DNA from: Thalassobacillus devorans
GTDB taxonomy: Bacteria; Bacillota; Bacilli; Bacillales; Halobacillaceae
Length of the DNA: 64,000 nucleotides
Direction: 5' to 3'
NCBI RefSeq assembly: GCF_011761345.1
Contig: NZ_JAASRY010000005.1
Coordinates: forward strand, 248,001 to 312,000
A model generated the notes under the pieces. That model did no database searches and was not told the DNA's origin. It saw only the letters and a program-made list of their open reading frames with translations. Below are positions 51,954 to 61,786 of the stretch, in pieces (within the stretch, counting starts at the first letter, position 1; every line of letters begins with the position of its first letter). Position numbers and translations under genes: made by a program.

Positions 51954-52248
51954 TCTATCACTCCTTGCAATTTTATAAGTACTTAGTTCTATAAATATGG
52001 TGAAAAATCCTAGTAAAATACTAGAAAAATGTTAGTTGATATAGTTTACAGGTTATCGTCAAATTGTAAATCTTTCGTAAACAGTAGTAATACGTAATAA
52101 TTGGCTGCAATTATTAGCAATCAACCGAAAAAGTTATAAAAATCACTAATTTTGCATAAATATGACATAATATTCATTATTCAGAAAATTTTATTTAATC
52201 GTGACTTTTGAGATAATTAATTACGCACATAAAAAGGGGGACAAGAAA
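51954..52248. other. AT-rich spacer with putative promoter of the amino acid ABC importer
   Basis: No gene is visible. A possible sigma-A promoter TTGCAT (52152-52157), 17-bp spacer, CATTAT (52175-52180) lies about 65 bp before the binding-protein start. The surrounding ATAAATAT and ATTCATTATTCA pieces vaguely recall ArgR/AhrC boxes but are too AT-rich to call. Confidence 0.4.
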
Positions 52249-53028
52249 ATGAGAAAAGGAAAAGGGTACTTATTTATACTGACAATTGTATTATCCGCTC
52301 TACTATTAGCTGGTTGTAACACTGGCGATGCAACGGAAAAGTATACAGTTGCGACAGATAATAACTTCGTTCCATTTGAATTTTTGAACGAAGAAACAGG
52401 TGAGATGGAAGGGTTCGACATCGATCTGATCAAAGCGATTGCTGATGAAGCTGGCTTTGAGGTGGAGATCGAGTCTATGAAATTTGATGGGGTAGTCAGT
52501 GGAATGCAGTCCGGCCGTTATGACATCGGAATTGCAGGGATGACTATTACAGAAGAACGTAAAGAAACAATCGACTTTTCAGATCCGTACTACGATGCAG
52601 GTTTGATGATTGCTGTTAATAAAGATAATGAAGAGATAAAGTCGGAAGATGATCTGGCAGGTAAAAAAGTAGGTACTCGTTCCGGGACAACCAGTGAAGA
52701 ATATATTAAAGCAAACCATCCGGATGCTGATCTTGTAACATTCCCTGGTATTGTAGAAGCATACATGGACTTGGAGTCCGGCCGTCTGGATGCTGTTATG
52801 TATGATGTTCCGAACGTACAATATTATGTCGCCAATGACTCTGCAAAACTGAAAACTGTCGGAGATATTCTGCAAGGGGAGCAATATGGTATTGCATTCC
52901 CTAAAGATTCCGAGCTGGTTGAAGATGTTAACCAGGCGTTAGAAACGATCATAGAGAATGGTACGTACGATGACATCTATGAAAAATGGTTCGGTGAGCG
53001 TAAATACGGCACAGAATCCTCTGAATAA
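52249..53028 (+). CDS. polar amino acid ABC importer, binding lipoprotein (GlnH-like)
   Basis: About 259 residues from ATG 52249 (AAAGGGGGAC site). Lipoprotein signal with lipobox LLLAGCNTG. The mature part is an SBP_bac_3 fold: YTVATDNNFVPFEF, MEGFDIDLIKAIADEAGF, GIAGMTITEERKETIDFSDP and GTRSGTTSEEYIK (carboxylate-binding Arg/Thr). These closely follow E. coli GlnH, so glutamine or glutamate is the likeliest ligand. Proximity to the ectoine locus raises the alternative of an ectoine importer of EhuB type, but Ehu systems have two permease genes and this locus has one. Confidence 0.88.
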   Translation: MRKGKGYLFILTIVLSALLLAGCNTGDATEKYTVATDNNFVPFEFLNEETGEMEGFDIDLIKAIADEAGFEVEIESMKFDGVVSGMQSGRYDIGIAGMTITEERKETIDFSDPYYDAGLMIAVNKDNEEIKSEDDLAGKKVGTRSGTTSEEYIKANHPDADLVTFPGIVEAYMDLESGRLDAVMYDVPNVQYYVANDSAKLKTVGDILQGEQYGIAFPKDSELVEDVNQALETIIENGTYDDIYEKWFGERKYGTESSE

Positions 53029-53061
53029 TAGACAAGTCACCAAGAAGTCATAGCTGATCTT

Positions 53062-53100
53062 AAAAGCGTAGCAAGTGATTAGCTTGTTGCGCTTTTATTT
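53062..53100 (+). terminator. leaky terminator-like hairpin between binding protein and permease genes
   Basis: AAAAGCG and CGCTTTT close a stem extended by GCAAG with CTTGT, followed by ATTTTAG. It lies inside the operon and would lower permease relative to binding protein. Confidence 0.65.
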
Positions 53101-53179
53101 TAGTCTAGGAAATTATAAAATCTTCTTTTTGTAGTCAATTTATATGATGCACAAAACGTAGAATAAGGAGCGAACATTC

Positions 53180-53836
53180 ATGGATTTTATTACGCAATCC
53201 CACTATTACCGGGTTATGCCCATGCTGCTCGAAGGGCTGGTATGGACATTATTGATTACAGGTATCGGATTGATCTTCGGTTTTATCCTCGGAGCTATCT
53301 TCGGTTTTGCCCGTCTTTCTAAAAGTAAAATCATCTACGGTATTGCGACTGTCTATGTGGAAGTCGTCCGTGGAACACCGATTCTTGCACAAATTCTCTT
53401 CATCTATTTTGGTCTTTCCGATTTGTTAGGAGTTAATATTGATAAAATAACTGCTTCTATTATAGCTATTGCTATCAATGCAGGAGCCTACATCGCCGAG
53501 ATTGTTCGTGGTGCTGTCTACTCGATTGATAAAGGGCAAGAGGAAGCAGGAAGATCTATCGGTCTGACTCGTAACCAGACGATGCGCTACATTATTTGGC
53601 CGCAGGCTTTCAGAAGAATGATTCCACCGCTTGGTAACCAGTTTGTTATCAGCTTGAAGGATACCTCGCTTTTCTCCGTTATTGCCGTAGGGGAGCTGCT
53701 ATATATGGGGCAGCAGTATTACGGTGCGACCTTTGCCGCTTTTGAGGCTTTGACGATGGTTTGTATCATGTACCTAGTCATCACTGTGCCGACAGCGGTT
53801 TACTTGAGAAGGGTAGAAAGGAGACTTGACGTATGA
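53180..53836 (+). CDS. polar amino acid ABC importer, permease
   Basis: His/Glu/Gln/Arg/opine-type permease of 218 residues with about five helices. The EAA-loop that docks the ATPase is [34 protein letters not shown]. It begins [14 protein letters not shown] and ends with a basic tail. A single permease implies a homodimeric channel, as in GlnP systems. AATAAGGAGCG precedes the ATG. Its stop overlaps the ATPase start (ATGA). Confidence 0.92.
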   Translation: MDFITQSHYYRVMPMLLEGLVWTLLITGIGLIFGFILGAIFGFARLSKSKIIYGIATVYVEVVRGTPILAQILFIYFGLSDLLGVNIDKITASIIAIAINAGAYIAEIVRGAVYSIDKGQEEAGRSIGLTRNQTMRYIIWPQAFRRMIPPLGNQFVISLKDTSLFSVIAVGELLYMGQQYYGATFAAFEALTMVCIMYLVITVPTAVYLRRVERRLDV

Positions 53837-54558
53837 TGATCAGCGTTAGAGATTTGCATAAATCATTTGGTTCCGTTGAAGTATTGAAAGGAATTAATGC
53901 AGAAGTTAAAGAAAAAGAAGTAGTCTGCGTTATCGGGCCATCCGGTTCCGGAAAAAGTACGTTCCTTCGATGTCTGAATTTACTGGAAGAGGTGACTTCC
54001 GGCGATGTTCTGATTGAAGGCACAAACCTTACGGATCCGAAAGTTAATATTAATGAAGTACGCTCCCGGGTCGGGATGGTATTTCAGCATTTTAACCTTT
54101 TTCCACACAGAACGGTCATGGAGAATATCACCCTTGGGCCTATTAAAGTTAAAGGACTGAGCAAAGACGAAGCAAAGAAAGTCGCATTGCCTTTGCTGGA
54201 TAAAGTCGGACTAAGCGATAAAGCCGATGTTTATCCGGAGAGCTTGTCAGGGGGGCAAAAGCAGCGTGTCGCCATTGCCCGTTCACTTGCGATGGAACCA
54301 AGAATCATGCTGTTTGATGAACCGACATCAGCCCTTGATCCGGAACTGGTGGGGGATGTTTTAGCTGTAATGAAGGACCTTGCCAAAGAAGGCATGACCA
54401 TGGTGGTCGTTACACATGAAATGGGCTTTGCCCGGGAAGTTGGCGACAGGGTATTGTTCATGGATGAAGGGATTATCATGGAAGAAGATATACCCGAAAA
54501 TCTCTTCGGAAACCCGCAGAACCCACGGACGCAGGAGTTCTTAAGTAAAGTATTATAA
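53833..54558 (+). CDS. polar amino acid ABC importer, ATPase (GlnQ-like)
   Basis: ABC ATPase of 241 residues: Walker [11 protein letters not shown]-loop in [13 protein letters not shown], signature [16 protein letters not shown], Walker [15 protein letters not shown] and switch His in VVTHEMGFA. These match GlnQ/HisP proteins. Followed by about 130 bases of structured non-coding sequence and a terminator. Confidence 0.94.
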   Translation: MMISVRDLHKSFGSVEVLKGINAEVKEKEVVCVIGPSGSGKSTFLRCLNLLEEVTSGDVLIEGTNLTDPKVNINEVRSRVGMVFQHFNLFPHRTVMENITLGPIKVKGLSKDEAKKVALPLLDKVGLSDKADVYPESLSGGQKQRVAIARSLAMEPRIMLFDEPTSALDPELVGDVLAVMKDLAKEGMTMVVVTHEMGFAREVGDRVLFMDEGIIMEEDIPENLFGNPQNPRTQEFLSKVL

Positions 54559-54577
54559 AAAGAAAGATTGTGTTTGG

Positions 54578-54723
54578 TGTTTTGCCGTGGTATAGTAGTT
54601 GAGCGATGAGCTAATTTGCGTAAGACGACAGGATTTGCTTGCATAAGCTAAACGATGAATGTGGTCATCGGTCCTTCGCCGCAAAATGTGAAAAGCCTTC
54701 CCATATCAGGGGAGGCTTTTTTT
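54578..54723 (+). ncRNA. structured 3' region or small RNA candidate ending in a terminator
   Basis: After the ATPase gene a 110-base stretch can close with TTTTGC (54580-54585) against GCAAAA near 54681, enclosing GCTTGCATAAGC and the hairpin CGATGA-ATGTGG-TCATCG (54653-54670). It ends in a strong terminator: AAAGCCT-CCC with GGG-AGGCTTT, then T-run (about 54691-54723). No frame fits a gene. It may be a long 3' UTR, or a leader or small RNA of its own. No known RNA family is recognised. Confidence 0.4.
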
Positions 54724-54801
54724 TATTTTCGCTTCAACCCTGTCCTGACATGTTAAAATAAACTAAAATAAAAGCGCTTTACGTAAAGGAGTTCTCTCAT
54801 C

Positions 54802-56403
54802 ATGACTAGCCGTTTCCATGTTTCCTTACAAACAAAAATCCTTGGGCTGGTAATCACATTAATTGTTTCGATTATCATTATACTCTCTGGAGTGTTTGCA
54901 TATTGGGAAAAGCAGGAGACAGAGGAAAAAATGGGCCAGCTGGCACTACAGGCTGCGACTACACTTTCTTTTATGCCGACCATCAAAGAGGCATTTAATA
55001 GGGATGATCCAGCAGAGATTATACAGCCGATAGCGTTAAGCGTACAAAAAGAGATAGGTGCAGAGTTTGTCGTCATAGGGAATCAGGATAGTTTTCGTTA
55101 TGCGCACCCTGACCCTTGGAAAATCGGGAAACAAATGGTTGGCGGAGATAACGATCGTGCTTTGAAAAATGGTGAATATTATATCTCAAAAGCAGAAGGT
55201 ACATTAGGGCCGTCGCTGAGGGGCAAGGCACCTATCTTAGATGATGATGGAGATATCATCGGGATTGTGTCCGTCGGCTTTTTGATTGATGATATCAACT
55301 CAGCTGCCTTGCAGAAATTTATGGATATCGGTGGTATTTCTATTGCAGTTCTTCTTCTCGGCACATTTGGAAGTTTTATGCTGGCTAGAAGTATACGGAA
55401 GGACACGATGGGGCTTGAGCCTTTCCAGATAGCCTCGCTGTACCGCGATAGGGAGGCTGTTCTTTCTTCGGTGAAGGAAGGAATCATTGCAATTGATCAT
55501 CAAGGCCTCGTTACGATGATCAATCAATCAGCAAAAGCTATGTTGAATATAGAGGAAGATACGAACAAGAAACCAATCGAAGATATATTACCGAATACTC
55601 AAATGCTTCGTGTCCTGGAATCCGGCATGCCTGAACATAATGAAGAAATGATTCTGAAAGACCGGGTCATCATTGTCAATCGCACACCTATTCTCGAGAA
55701 TGACAACGTCGTCGGGGTAGTTGCCAGTTTTCGAGACAAGACAGAGGTAAGAGAAATGGTTAATGCTCTTTCTGAAGTGAAGCGGTATTCTGAGGACTTA
55801 AGGGCGCAAACCCATGAATTTACCAATAAAATGTACGTTTTGCTTGGCCTGCTTCAATTAGGAAATTATCAGGAAGCTGTAGATTTGATAGAAAGCGAGT
55901 TTCAAACTTCCCAAAATCAAAACCGTATCTTATTTGATCAAATTCAAGATGATACGGTACAGGCTATTCTGTTGGGGAAAATAAGTAAAGCGTCGGAACA
56001 AAAAGTAGAGTTCTCAATTGATAGTGAATCATCTCTTCAATTAATTCCAAAACATATCAATCGTTCTAAGCTGGTAACGATATTAGGTAATATCATTGAC
56101 AATGCCTTCGAAGCGGTAAGTAGTCAGGAAGAGAAAAAGGTGAGTTTCTTTGCAACTGATCTCGGCAGTGATATTGTTTTTGAAATTACAGATAATGGAC
56201 CTGGCATCTCTGACTCTATAATGCCGTATTTGTTCATGAGAGGATTTTCCACTAAAAAAGGTCAAAACCGAGGTTTTGGATTAGCGAACGTGAACGAAAT
56301 TGTAGAAGAACTTGGTGGGACGATGGAAATCAGCCAGACATCCAGTGAGGGAGCAATGTTTTCAATATTCATACCTAAAAAGGGAGGTGGCTTCAATGAT
56401 TAA
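54802..56403 (+). CDS. CitA/DctS/DcuS-type sensor histidine kinase
   Basis: Membrane kinase of 533 residues: first helix (about 12-34), extracytoplasmic PASTA-type sensor (about 35-170; FRYAHPDPWKIGKQMVGGD is the ligand-loop motif for carboxylates in CitA and DcuS), second helix (about 172-195), cytoplasmic PAS (about 215-320), and a kinase core with His338 in LRAQTHEFTNKMYVLLGL. ATP-lid motifs are DNAFEA, DNGPGI and GFGLANVNEIVEELGG. Such kinases sense di- or tricarboxylates outside the cell. It overlaps the response regulator gene and stands just before the Tct transporter, so it most likely induces tctCBA on citrate-like substrates. Confidence 0.93.
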   Translation: MTSRFHVSLQTKILGLVITLIVSIIIILSGVFAYWEKQETEEKMGQLALQAATTLSFMPTIKEAFNRDDPAEIIQPIALSVQKEIGAEFVVIGNQDSFRYAHPDPWKIGKQMVGGDNDRALKNGEYYISKAEGTLGPSLRGKAPILDDDGDIIGIVSVGFLIDDINSAALQKFMDIGGISIAVLLLGTFGSFMLARSIRKDTMGLEPFQIASLYRDREAVLSSVKEGIIAIDHQGLVTMINQSAKAMLNIEEDTNKKPIEDILPNTQMLRVLESGMPEHNEEMILKDRVIIVNRTPILENDNVVGVVASFRDKTEVREMVNALSEVKRYSEDLRAQTHEFTNKMYVLLGLLQLGNYQEAVDLIESEFQTSQNQNRILFDQIQDDTVQAILLGKISKASEQKVEFSIDSESSLQLIPKHINRSKLVTILGNIIDNAFEAVSSQEEKKVSFFATDLGSDIVFEITDNGPGISDSIMPYLFMRGFSTKKGQNRGFGLANVNEIVEELGGTMEISQTSSEGAMFSIFIPKKGGGFND

Positions 56404-57073
56404 GGTAGTGATCGCGGAAGATGATTTTCGGGTGGCACAGCTCCATGAAAAATTTTTAAGTGAAATAACAGGATTCCAAGTAGTCGGAAAAGCATTGAAT
56501 GGAAAGGAAACTCTTGAACTCATAGCTGACGAACAACCAGATTTATTATTATTGGATGTCTATATGCCAGATAGGCTGGGGACGGAATTGCTGCATGATG
56601 TTAGAGAGCTTTCTCCTACGATAGATATCATTATGATCACAGCTGCCAATGATAAAGCAATGATTGAAATAGCTTTGAAATATGGTGTTATCGACTATAT
56701 CATTAAGCCGGTTTCTCTTGACCGCTTCAAAAAAACTATCCATGATTATCAAGAAAAGCAACAAATGATAGACTCGACGGATACCTTCGATCAGGATATG
56801 GTAGATCAATTGATTGGCAGCAGGAAGAATACTATCCCTCCGAATGAAAATATGCCAAAAGGAATAGATCCACTTACCCTTGATAAGGTGAGAAGCATGC
56901 TTGCAGAAGCTAAAGACGGTCTGACCGCCGAACAGGCAAGTGATCAGATGGGGGCGTCCAAAACTACTGCCCGGCGCTATTTGGAGTATTTGATTTCTAT
57001 AGAAGAAGGAAAGGCAGAAATGCGGTACGGTAAAGTAGGAAGACCAGAAAGAAAATATTACTTGCATACCTGA
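56396..57073 (+). CDS. CitB/DctR-type response regulator
   Basis: About 225 residues from ATG 56396 (AAAGGGAGGTGGC site); it overlaps the kinase stop by eight bases. Receiver domain (about 1-122) with Asp9-Asp10, phospho-acceptor Asp54 in LLLDVYMPD and Lys in YIIKPVSLDRF. The C-terminus (about 160-222; LTAEQASDQMGASKTTARRYLEYL) is the helix-turn-helix of the CitB/DcuR group. It should activate the tct genes directly downstream. A terminator follows. Confidence 0.93.
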   Translation: MIKVVIAEDDFRVAQLHEKFLSEITGFQVVGKALNGKETLELIADEQPDLLLLDVYMPDRLGTELLHDVRELSPTIDIIMITAANDKAMIEIALKYGVIDYIIKPVSLDRFKKTIHDYQEKQQMIDSTDTFDQDMVDQLIGSRKNTIPPNENMPKGIDPLTLDKVRSMLAEAKDGLTAEQASDQMGASKTTARRYLEYLISIEEGKAEMRYGKVGRPERKYYLHT

Positions 57074-57075
57074 CT

Positions 57076-57104
57076 AGCCACCGTGAAAACGGTGGCTGTT
57101 TTTT
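57076..57104 (+). terminator. intrinsic terminator after the response regulator
   Basis: AGCCACCG pairs with CGGTGGCT around TGAAAA, followed by G and T6. Confidence 0.93.
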
Positions 57105-57162
57105 GTATAACCTCATAAATTTTATGTGGTTTATTTTTTTATTGCCTTTAAAACAGAATATT

Positions 57163-57177
57163 TTGAAAACGGTTACA
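57163..57177 (+). promoter_or_regulatory. perfect cre (CcpA) site before tctC
   Basis: TTGAAAACGGTTACA fits every position of WTGNAANCGNWNNCW. It lies 67 bp before the tctC start codon, so the transporter should be repressed by preferred sugars. Confidence 0.8.
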
Positions 57178-57243
57178 AAACCATTTCTTTCTTTTACCAT
57201 GAAGTTAATGAAAGATTACAATTTGAAAGGGAGAGATATTTAC

Positions 57244-58254
57244 ATGAAGAAATTATGGATGATGGCTATTTTATCATTACTTGTATTTGTAGTAGCTTGC
57301 GGCGATCAAAGCGCTGATTCAGAAGCGGATTCTGGAGAAGGCGGAGGTGACTGGGAGCCAGAGCAGAATATAGAAATTGTAGCTCCTAGTGGCGCTGGTG
57401 GCGGCTGGGATACAACAGCCAGAAGTGTCGGTAAGATTATGGAAGAGGAAGGTATTGTAGATACAGATATTGGTGTTGTCAATAAGCCTGGTGGCGGAGG
57501 CGCTGTAGGCTGGTCTTACATCAATAGCACGAATGATCCGCACAATTTATTCGTATCGTCTCCTCCATTAATATTTGTTCCGTTAAACGGGCAGTCAGAC
57601 TTGTCCTATGAAGATTTCACACCACTATCCAATATGATTGCAGACTATGGTGCATTTGCTGTTTCTGAAGATGCCGAGTGGGACAACCTCAATGATTTGT
57701 TTGACGATATGAAAGAAGATCCTTCGAGCGTAACGGTAGTTGGAGCATCTTCACCTGGTTCCATGGATCACATGCAATTCGTTAAAATCGCCAAGGCGGC
57801 GGGTGTGGATATCCAGGAAATCAAATATGTTTCTGAACAGGAAGGCGGAGCGCTTACACAGATTTTGAATGGAAGTGCCGACGTTTATTCCACAGGTGTA
57901 GCTGAAACAGTGGAACAAGTAAAAGCAGGGAAAATTAAAGTTCTAGGTGTCACTTCAGAAGAAAGACTGGATGGAGATGTCTTATCTGATTTTGAAACTG
58001 CTAAAGAACAGGGAATCGATGCATCCTTCGTTAACTGGAGAGGGTTCTTCGGTCCGAAAGACATGGATCCTGCAGCAGTTGCTTATTATGAAGAAAAATT
58101 CAAGGAAGTCAGCGACTCTGATAAATTCGCAGAGCTTCGTGACCAGTACGGATGGGACGAAATGTACATGAATAGTGAAGAATACCAGGAGTTCCTAAAA
58201 GAACAAAATGACGAATTAGGAAGCCTGCTGGAAGAGCTGGGCTTAGGTCAATAA
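57244..58254 (+). CDS. tctC: tripartite tricarboxylate transporter, binding lipoprotein TctC
   Basis: About 336 residues from ATG 57244 (GAAAGGGAGAG site; the frame upstream carries no site). Lipoprotein signal with lipobox VVACGDQS, then an acidic Gly-rich linker. The Bug/TctC fold follows: IEIVAPSGAGGGWDTTAR, VVNKPGGGGAVGW, SSPGSMDHMQF and GFFGPKDMD. TctC captures a carboxylate outside the membrane and hands it to TctAB. It is the first gene of the tctCBA-prpD-prpB set. Binding pockets of this family are variable, so the ligand cannot be read from sequence. Confidence 0.93.
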   Translation: MKKLWMMAILSLLVFVVACGDQSADSEADSGEGGGDWEPEQNIEIVAPSGAGGGWDTTARSVGKIMEEEGIVDTDIGVVNKPGGGGAVGWSYINSTNDPHNLFVSSPPLIFVPLNGQSDLSYEDFTPLSNMIADYGAFAVSEDAEWDNLNDLFDDMKEDPSSVTVVGASSPGSMDHMQFVKIAKAAGVDIQEIKYVSEQEGGALTQILNGSADVYSTGVAETVEQVKAGKIKVLGVTSEERLDGDVLSDFETAKEQGIDASFVNWRGFFGPKDMDPAAVAYYEEKFKEVSDSDKFAELRDQYGWDEMYMNSEEYQEFLKEQNDELGSLLEELGLGQ

Positions 58255-58264
58255 ACAGAACATG

Positions 58265-58348
58265 CGAGTTTGTTTACTTAAGGGTCTGACTACTTTCATG
58301 CCGCCCAAATGGCGGTTCAGGAAGGCAGACCCTTCTCTTGCAAACTCG
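58265..58348 (+). other. long intercistronic stem between tctC and tctB
   Basis: Three nested perfect stems: CGAGTTTG/CAAACTCG (58265-58272 with 58341-58348), AAGGGTCTG/CAGACCCTT (58280-58288 with 58326-58334) and CCGCC/GGCGG (58301-58315). No T-run follows. It probably protects tctC mRNA and raises binding-protein yield. Confidence 0.75.
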
Positions 58349-58372
58349 AAATCTTTTATGAAGGTGATGCAT

Positions 58373-58831
58373 GTGCTTAAAACGATGAATCAAAAAATTA
58401 GTGTCTTTCTCATACTGTTTGGAATCGGTTATCTGTATTTAAGTTACAACTTGAAGGAATACCCATATGTTCCTGTGGATTCCGATCTTGTGCCGAAAGC
58501 GCTTGGGTACCTCCTGGTTGGATTAGCCGTATTGCTTTTCTTTGACAAGTCCTCCGAAACGGAAGAACAAAAGAAAAAACGCAGCGTGCCCAAAAAAGAA
58601 TTGATGGTCATACTTGCAGTCGGAGGAATGATCTTTTTATATATTTTCTTATTTGAAATAGTCGGGTTCCTGATAGCTACGGCATTGTTTATTTTCTTCT
58701 GTTCCTGGTTCCTGGGTTATAACAGATGGGTGAGCAATTTATTGGTATCACTTATTTTTCCTTCCGTTTTGTATTATCTATTCAACTATTTATTACAGAT
58801 TCGTTTACCACAAGGAATATTACCATTTTAA
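58373..58831 (+). CDS. tctB: tripartite tricarboxylate transporter, small membrane subunit TctB
   Basis: About 152 residues with four hydrophobic helices (near residues 8-25, 40-58, 80-115 split in two, and 122-145). GTG 58373 is used, six bases after AAGGTG; ATG 58385 is an alternative. TctB proteins are poorly conserved in sequence; the identity rests on size, four helices and placement between tctC and tctA. It supports the large TctA channel. Confidence 0.85.
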   Translation: MLKTMNQKISVFLILFGIGYLYLSYNLKEYPYVPVDSDLVPKALGYLLVGLAVLLFFDKSSETEEQKKKRSVPKKELMVILAVGGMIFLYIFLFEIVGFLIATALFIFFCSWFLGYNRWVSNLLVSLIFPSVLYYLFNYLLQIRLPQGILPF

Positions 58832-58847
58832 AAGGTGTTGGTGAAAA

Positions 58848-60341
58848 ATGGGTGCATTAGACGGCCTGATGCAAGGCTTCCAAGTTGCATTTAGTTTACA
58901 AGGAATCATGTTCGTTTTGATTGGCGTTGTAACCGGGACATTAATTGGAATGATGCCTGGTTTGGGACCGATCAGTGCTATTGCTATCATGATTCCAGTC
59001 ACATATGGAATGGATCCTTCCACTGCTTTGGTGATGATGGCTGGGGTTTATTATGGCGCTGTCTTTGGCGGTTCAACCTCTTCAATTTTATTAAACGCGC
59101 CGGGGATTTCAGGTACAGTAGCAACCGCATTCGATGGCTACCCAATGGCGCAGCGGGGAGAGGCTGGTAAGGCACTGGCAATTGCAGCTATCTCCTCTTT
59201 CACAGGAGGAACTGTTTCGGTGGTTCTATTGATGTTGTTCGCGCCAGCTCTCGCACAGGTAGCAGTTTCGTTTGGTCCCCCGCAGTATTTTGCCTTGATG
59301 TTTCTAGGACTTACTGCAATCTCAAGTCTATCGGAAGGTTCGACGATTAAAGCATTGATATCAGCTACGTTAGGTTTCATAGCAGCTACGATTGGGATGG
59401 ATGCCCAGACAGGGACTACCCGCTTTACGTTTGGAACCCCTAATCTTATTGAAGGTATCGACTTTCTTGTCATAGCTCTTGGACTTTTTGCCATTGCAGA
59501 AGTCTGTTTCTTAATCATAAATCGAAAAGACAAATCGTTAAGCAAACAAAGTGACATCGGCAATTTGAAGTTGAGTAAAGAAGATCTTAAAGAAATGAAA
59601 GGACCGATGACCAGACAATCTTTCTTAGGTTTCATTCTTGGTGTGCTCCCAGGCGCCGGTGCAACAATTGCGTCATTTATCGGTTATATTACTGAAAAAA
59701 GGATAGCCAAGAAGCCGGAAGAATTCGGGAAAGGCTCGGTAAGAGGAGTGGCTGCACCGGAAACAGCCAACAACGCTGCTACGAGCGGTGCATTCGTTCC
59801 GTTGCTAAGTTTAGGTATTCCTGGCTCTGGTACTACTGCCGTCATGCTGGGGGCATTTCTGGTTCTGGGCATTCAGCCTGGTCCACTGCTAGTACAGGAT
59901 CGTCCGGAAGTTTTCTGGGGGATTATTGCCAGTATGTATATCGGAAACGTATTTTTATTGATTCTTAACTTACCATTGATCCCTTATATCGCAAAAATAT
60001 TGAAGATATCCCGGCCGATGCTGATCTCTCTTGTCATCATTTTCAGCTTAATTGGTGTATATTCTATCAGCTTCAGTACATTTGACCTTTATTTATTACT
60101 CATTTTTGGGGTGATCGGCTACTTGATGCGCTTGTTTTCATTTCCTGCAGCCCCATTCATACTTGCCTTTATCCTGGGCGGAATGATGGAACAGGCGTTG
60201 CGACAGGCGTTGACCGCATCGGGTGGCAATCTGGCAATCCTTGTTTCTGATCCTATTTCCATTTCCTTATTGATTGTCAGTGCCTTGTCATTTGTCGTGC
60301 CACTAATAAGAATTCGCAAAAAAGATGTTACACAAGATTAA
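58848..60341 (+). CDS. tctA: tripartite tricarboxylate transporter, large membrane subunit TctA
   Basis: Channel subunit of 497 residues with about twelve helices. Family marks: [57 protein letters not shown] and [24 protein letters not shown]. The two related PGxG motifs in each half match the repeat structure of TctA. It works with a proton or sodium gradient, without ATP. AAAGGTGTTGG precedes the ATG. Confidence 0.95.
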   Translation: MGALDGLMQGFQVAFSLQGIMFVLIGVVTGTLIGMMPGLGPISAIAIMIPVTYGMDPSTALVMMAGVYYGAVFGGSTSSILLNAPGISGTVATAFDGYPMAQRGEAGKALAIAAISSFTGGTVSVVLLMLFAPALAQVAVSFGPPQYFALMFLGLTAISSLSEGSTIKALISATLGFIAATIGMDAQTGTTRFTFGTPNLIEGIDFLVIALGLFAIAEVCFLIINRKDKSLSKQSDIGNLKLSKEDLKEMKGPMTRQSFLGFILGVLPGAGATIASFIGYITEKRIAKKPEEFGKGSVRGVAAPETANNAATSGAFVPLLSLGIPGSGTTAVMLGAFLVLGIQPGPLLVQDRPEVFWGIIASMYIGNVFLLILNLPLIPYIAKILKISRPMLISLVIIFSLIGVYSISFSTFDLYLLLIFGVIGYLMRLFSFPAAPFILAFILGGMMEQALRQALTASGGNLAILVSDPISISLLIVSALSFVVPLIRIRKKDVTQD

Positions 60342-60355
60342 GAGGTGAAAGGAAC

Positions 60356-61786
60356 ATGCAAGTATTTGATGAAGTAATTGAAGAAATCGCTGCTTACGTG
60401 ACAGAAGAACAGCAATTCAGTGAAGAAGCCTATCGTAATGCCCGCTATGTTTTGCTGGATTCCGTCGGGTGTGCGATTCTTGCACAGAAATATCCAGAGT
60501 GTACAAAACACTTGGGTCCGATTGTACCAGGGATACAGACACCTAATGGTGCGCGCGTTCCCGGGACCTCTTATGAATTGGACCCTGTCCAGGCTGCCTT
60601 CAATATCGGGTTATTAATTCGCTGGCTAGATTATAACGATACCTGGCTTGCAGAGGAATGGGGGCACCCATCCGATAATCTTGGAGGTATATTAGCTTTA
60701 GCGGACTATCTTTCTCGCAAACGTCTGTCAGAAGGCAAAGATCCTTTGACTATGAAAGAAGTGCTCTACCGTTCCATCCAGGCACATGAAATCCAGGGGA
60801 TTCTGGCCTTAAGCAATAGCATGAACCGACAGGGGATCGATCATGTGCTTTTCGTTAAAATTGCAACCACTGCAGTCGCTGCAGCCATGTTAGATGGCAC
60901 GAAACAACAAGTGATGAATGCTGTCAGTAATGCATGGATTGATAATGGAAGCTTGAGGACTTACCGTCATTTTCCGAATACGGGATCCCGTAAATCATGG
61001 GCAGCAGGTGATGCGACCAGTCGTGGAGTCCGCCTTGCATTAATGGCGGTGAAAGATGAAATGGGCTATCCGACAGCACTCAGTGCTAAAACATGGGGAT
61101 TTCAAGATGTCATGTTAGGGGGAAAAGATCTGACACTTTCCCGTAAAATGAAAGATTATGTGATGGAAAATGTTTTATTTAAAATATCTTTTCCAGCTGA
61201 ATTTCATGCTCAAACTGCTGCCGAATGTGCCATCCTATTGCACGAGCAAGTGAAGGAAAGAGTGGGTGAGGTGCAAGAGATCGTTATTGAAACGCAGGAA
61301 TCAGCCAAGCGGATTATCGACAAGACAGGGGAATTGAATAACCCGGCTGACCGTGACCATTGTATCCAATACATCACCGCTGTGGGACTGCTGTTAGGAA
61401 AACTAGAAGCCGACCATTATGAAGATGATTTTGCACTGGCTAATCCTGAGATTGATCAGCTTCGAGAAAAAATGAAAGTGGTAGAATATGCTGACTATAC
61501 CGAAGAATATCTGGATCCTGATAAGCGCTCAATCGCTAACGCTGTGACGGTTCACTTTAATGATGGAAGCAAAACAGAAAGGGTGGAGATACGCTATCCA
61601 ATCGGCCACCGTGAGCGAAGGAGAGAGGGCTATCCTCTATTAGAAGCTAAGTTTCTTAAAAATATGGAAGTTCGATATACAAAAAAACGGACGGAGCATC
61701 TATTAAATCTTCATAACGAGGAGAAACTTCCAGATAAAGAAGTCCATGCGTATTTCAAGGAACTTGTAGAGCAGGGGGGATTGTAG
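60356..61786 (+). CDS. prpD: MmgE/PrpD family protein, 2-methylcitrate dehydratase-like
   Basis: Protein of 476 residues of the MmgE/PrpD family, which dehydrates 2-methylcitrate to methylaconitate (and in some members acts on other tricarboxylates). Marks: [40 protein letters not shown] with the active-site Asp/His set, and [27 protein letters not shown] precedes the ATG. It follows tctA by 14 bp and is followed directly by prpB. Dehydration of an imported tricarboxylate is therefore likely. No methylcitrate synthase is in the operon. Confidence 0.9.
   Translation: MQVFDEVIEEIAAYVTEEQQFSEEAYRNARYVLLDSVGCAILAQKYPECTKHLGPIVPGIQTPNGARVPGTSYELDPVQAAFNIGLLIRWLDYNDTWLAEEWGHPSDNLGGILALADYLSRKRLSEGKDPLTMKEVLYRSIQAHEIQGILALSNSMNRQGIDHVLFVKIATTAVAAAMLDGTKQQVMNAVSNAWIDNGSLRTYRHFPNTGSRKSWAAGDATSRGVRLALMAVKDEMGYPTALSAKTWGFQDVMLGGKDLTLSRKMKDYVMENVLFKISFPAEFHAQTAAECAILLHEQVKERVGEVQEIVIETQESAKRIIDKTGELNNPADRDHCIQYITAVGLLLGKLEADHYEDDFALANPEIDQLREKMKVVEYADYTEEYLDPDKRSIANAVTVHFNDGSKTERVEIRYPIGHRERRREGYPLLEAKFLKNMEVRYTKKRTEHLLNLHNEEKLPDKEVHAYFKELVEQGGL

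Noticed and set aside
52201-54558. EhuABCD-type ectoine importer
   Set aside because: Only one permease gene is present and the binding protein follows GlnH closely; kept as an amino acid importer with ectoine as a weak alternative.
54765-54785. cre-like sequence before the sensor kinase gene
   Set aside because: AAAAGCGCTTTACG has a cre-like centre but fails three consensus positions, so it was not called.
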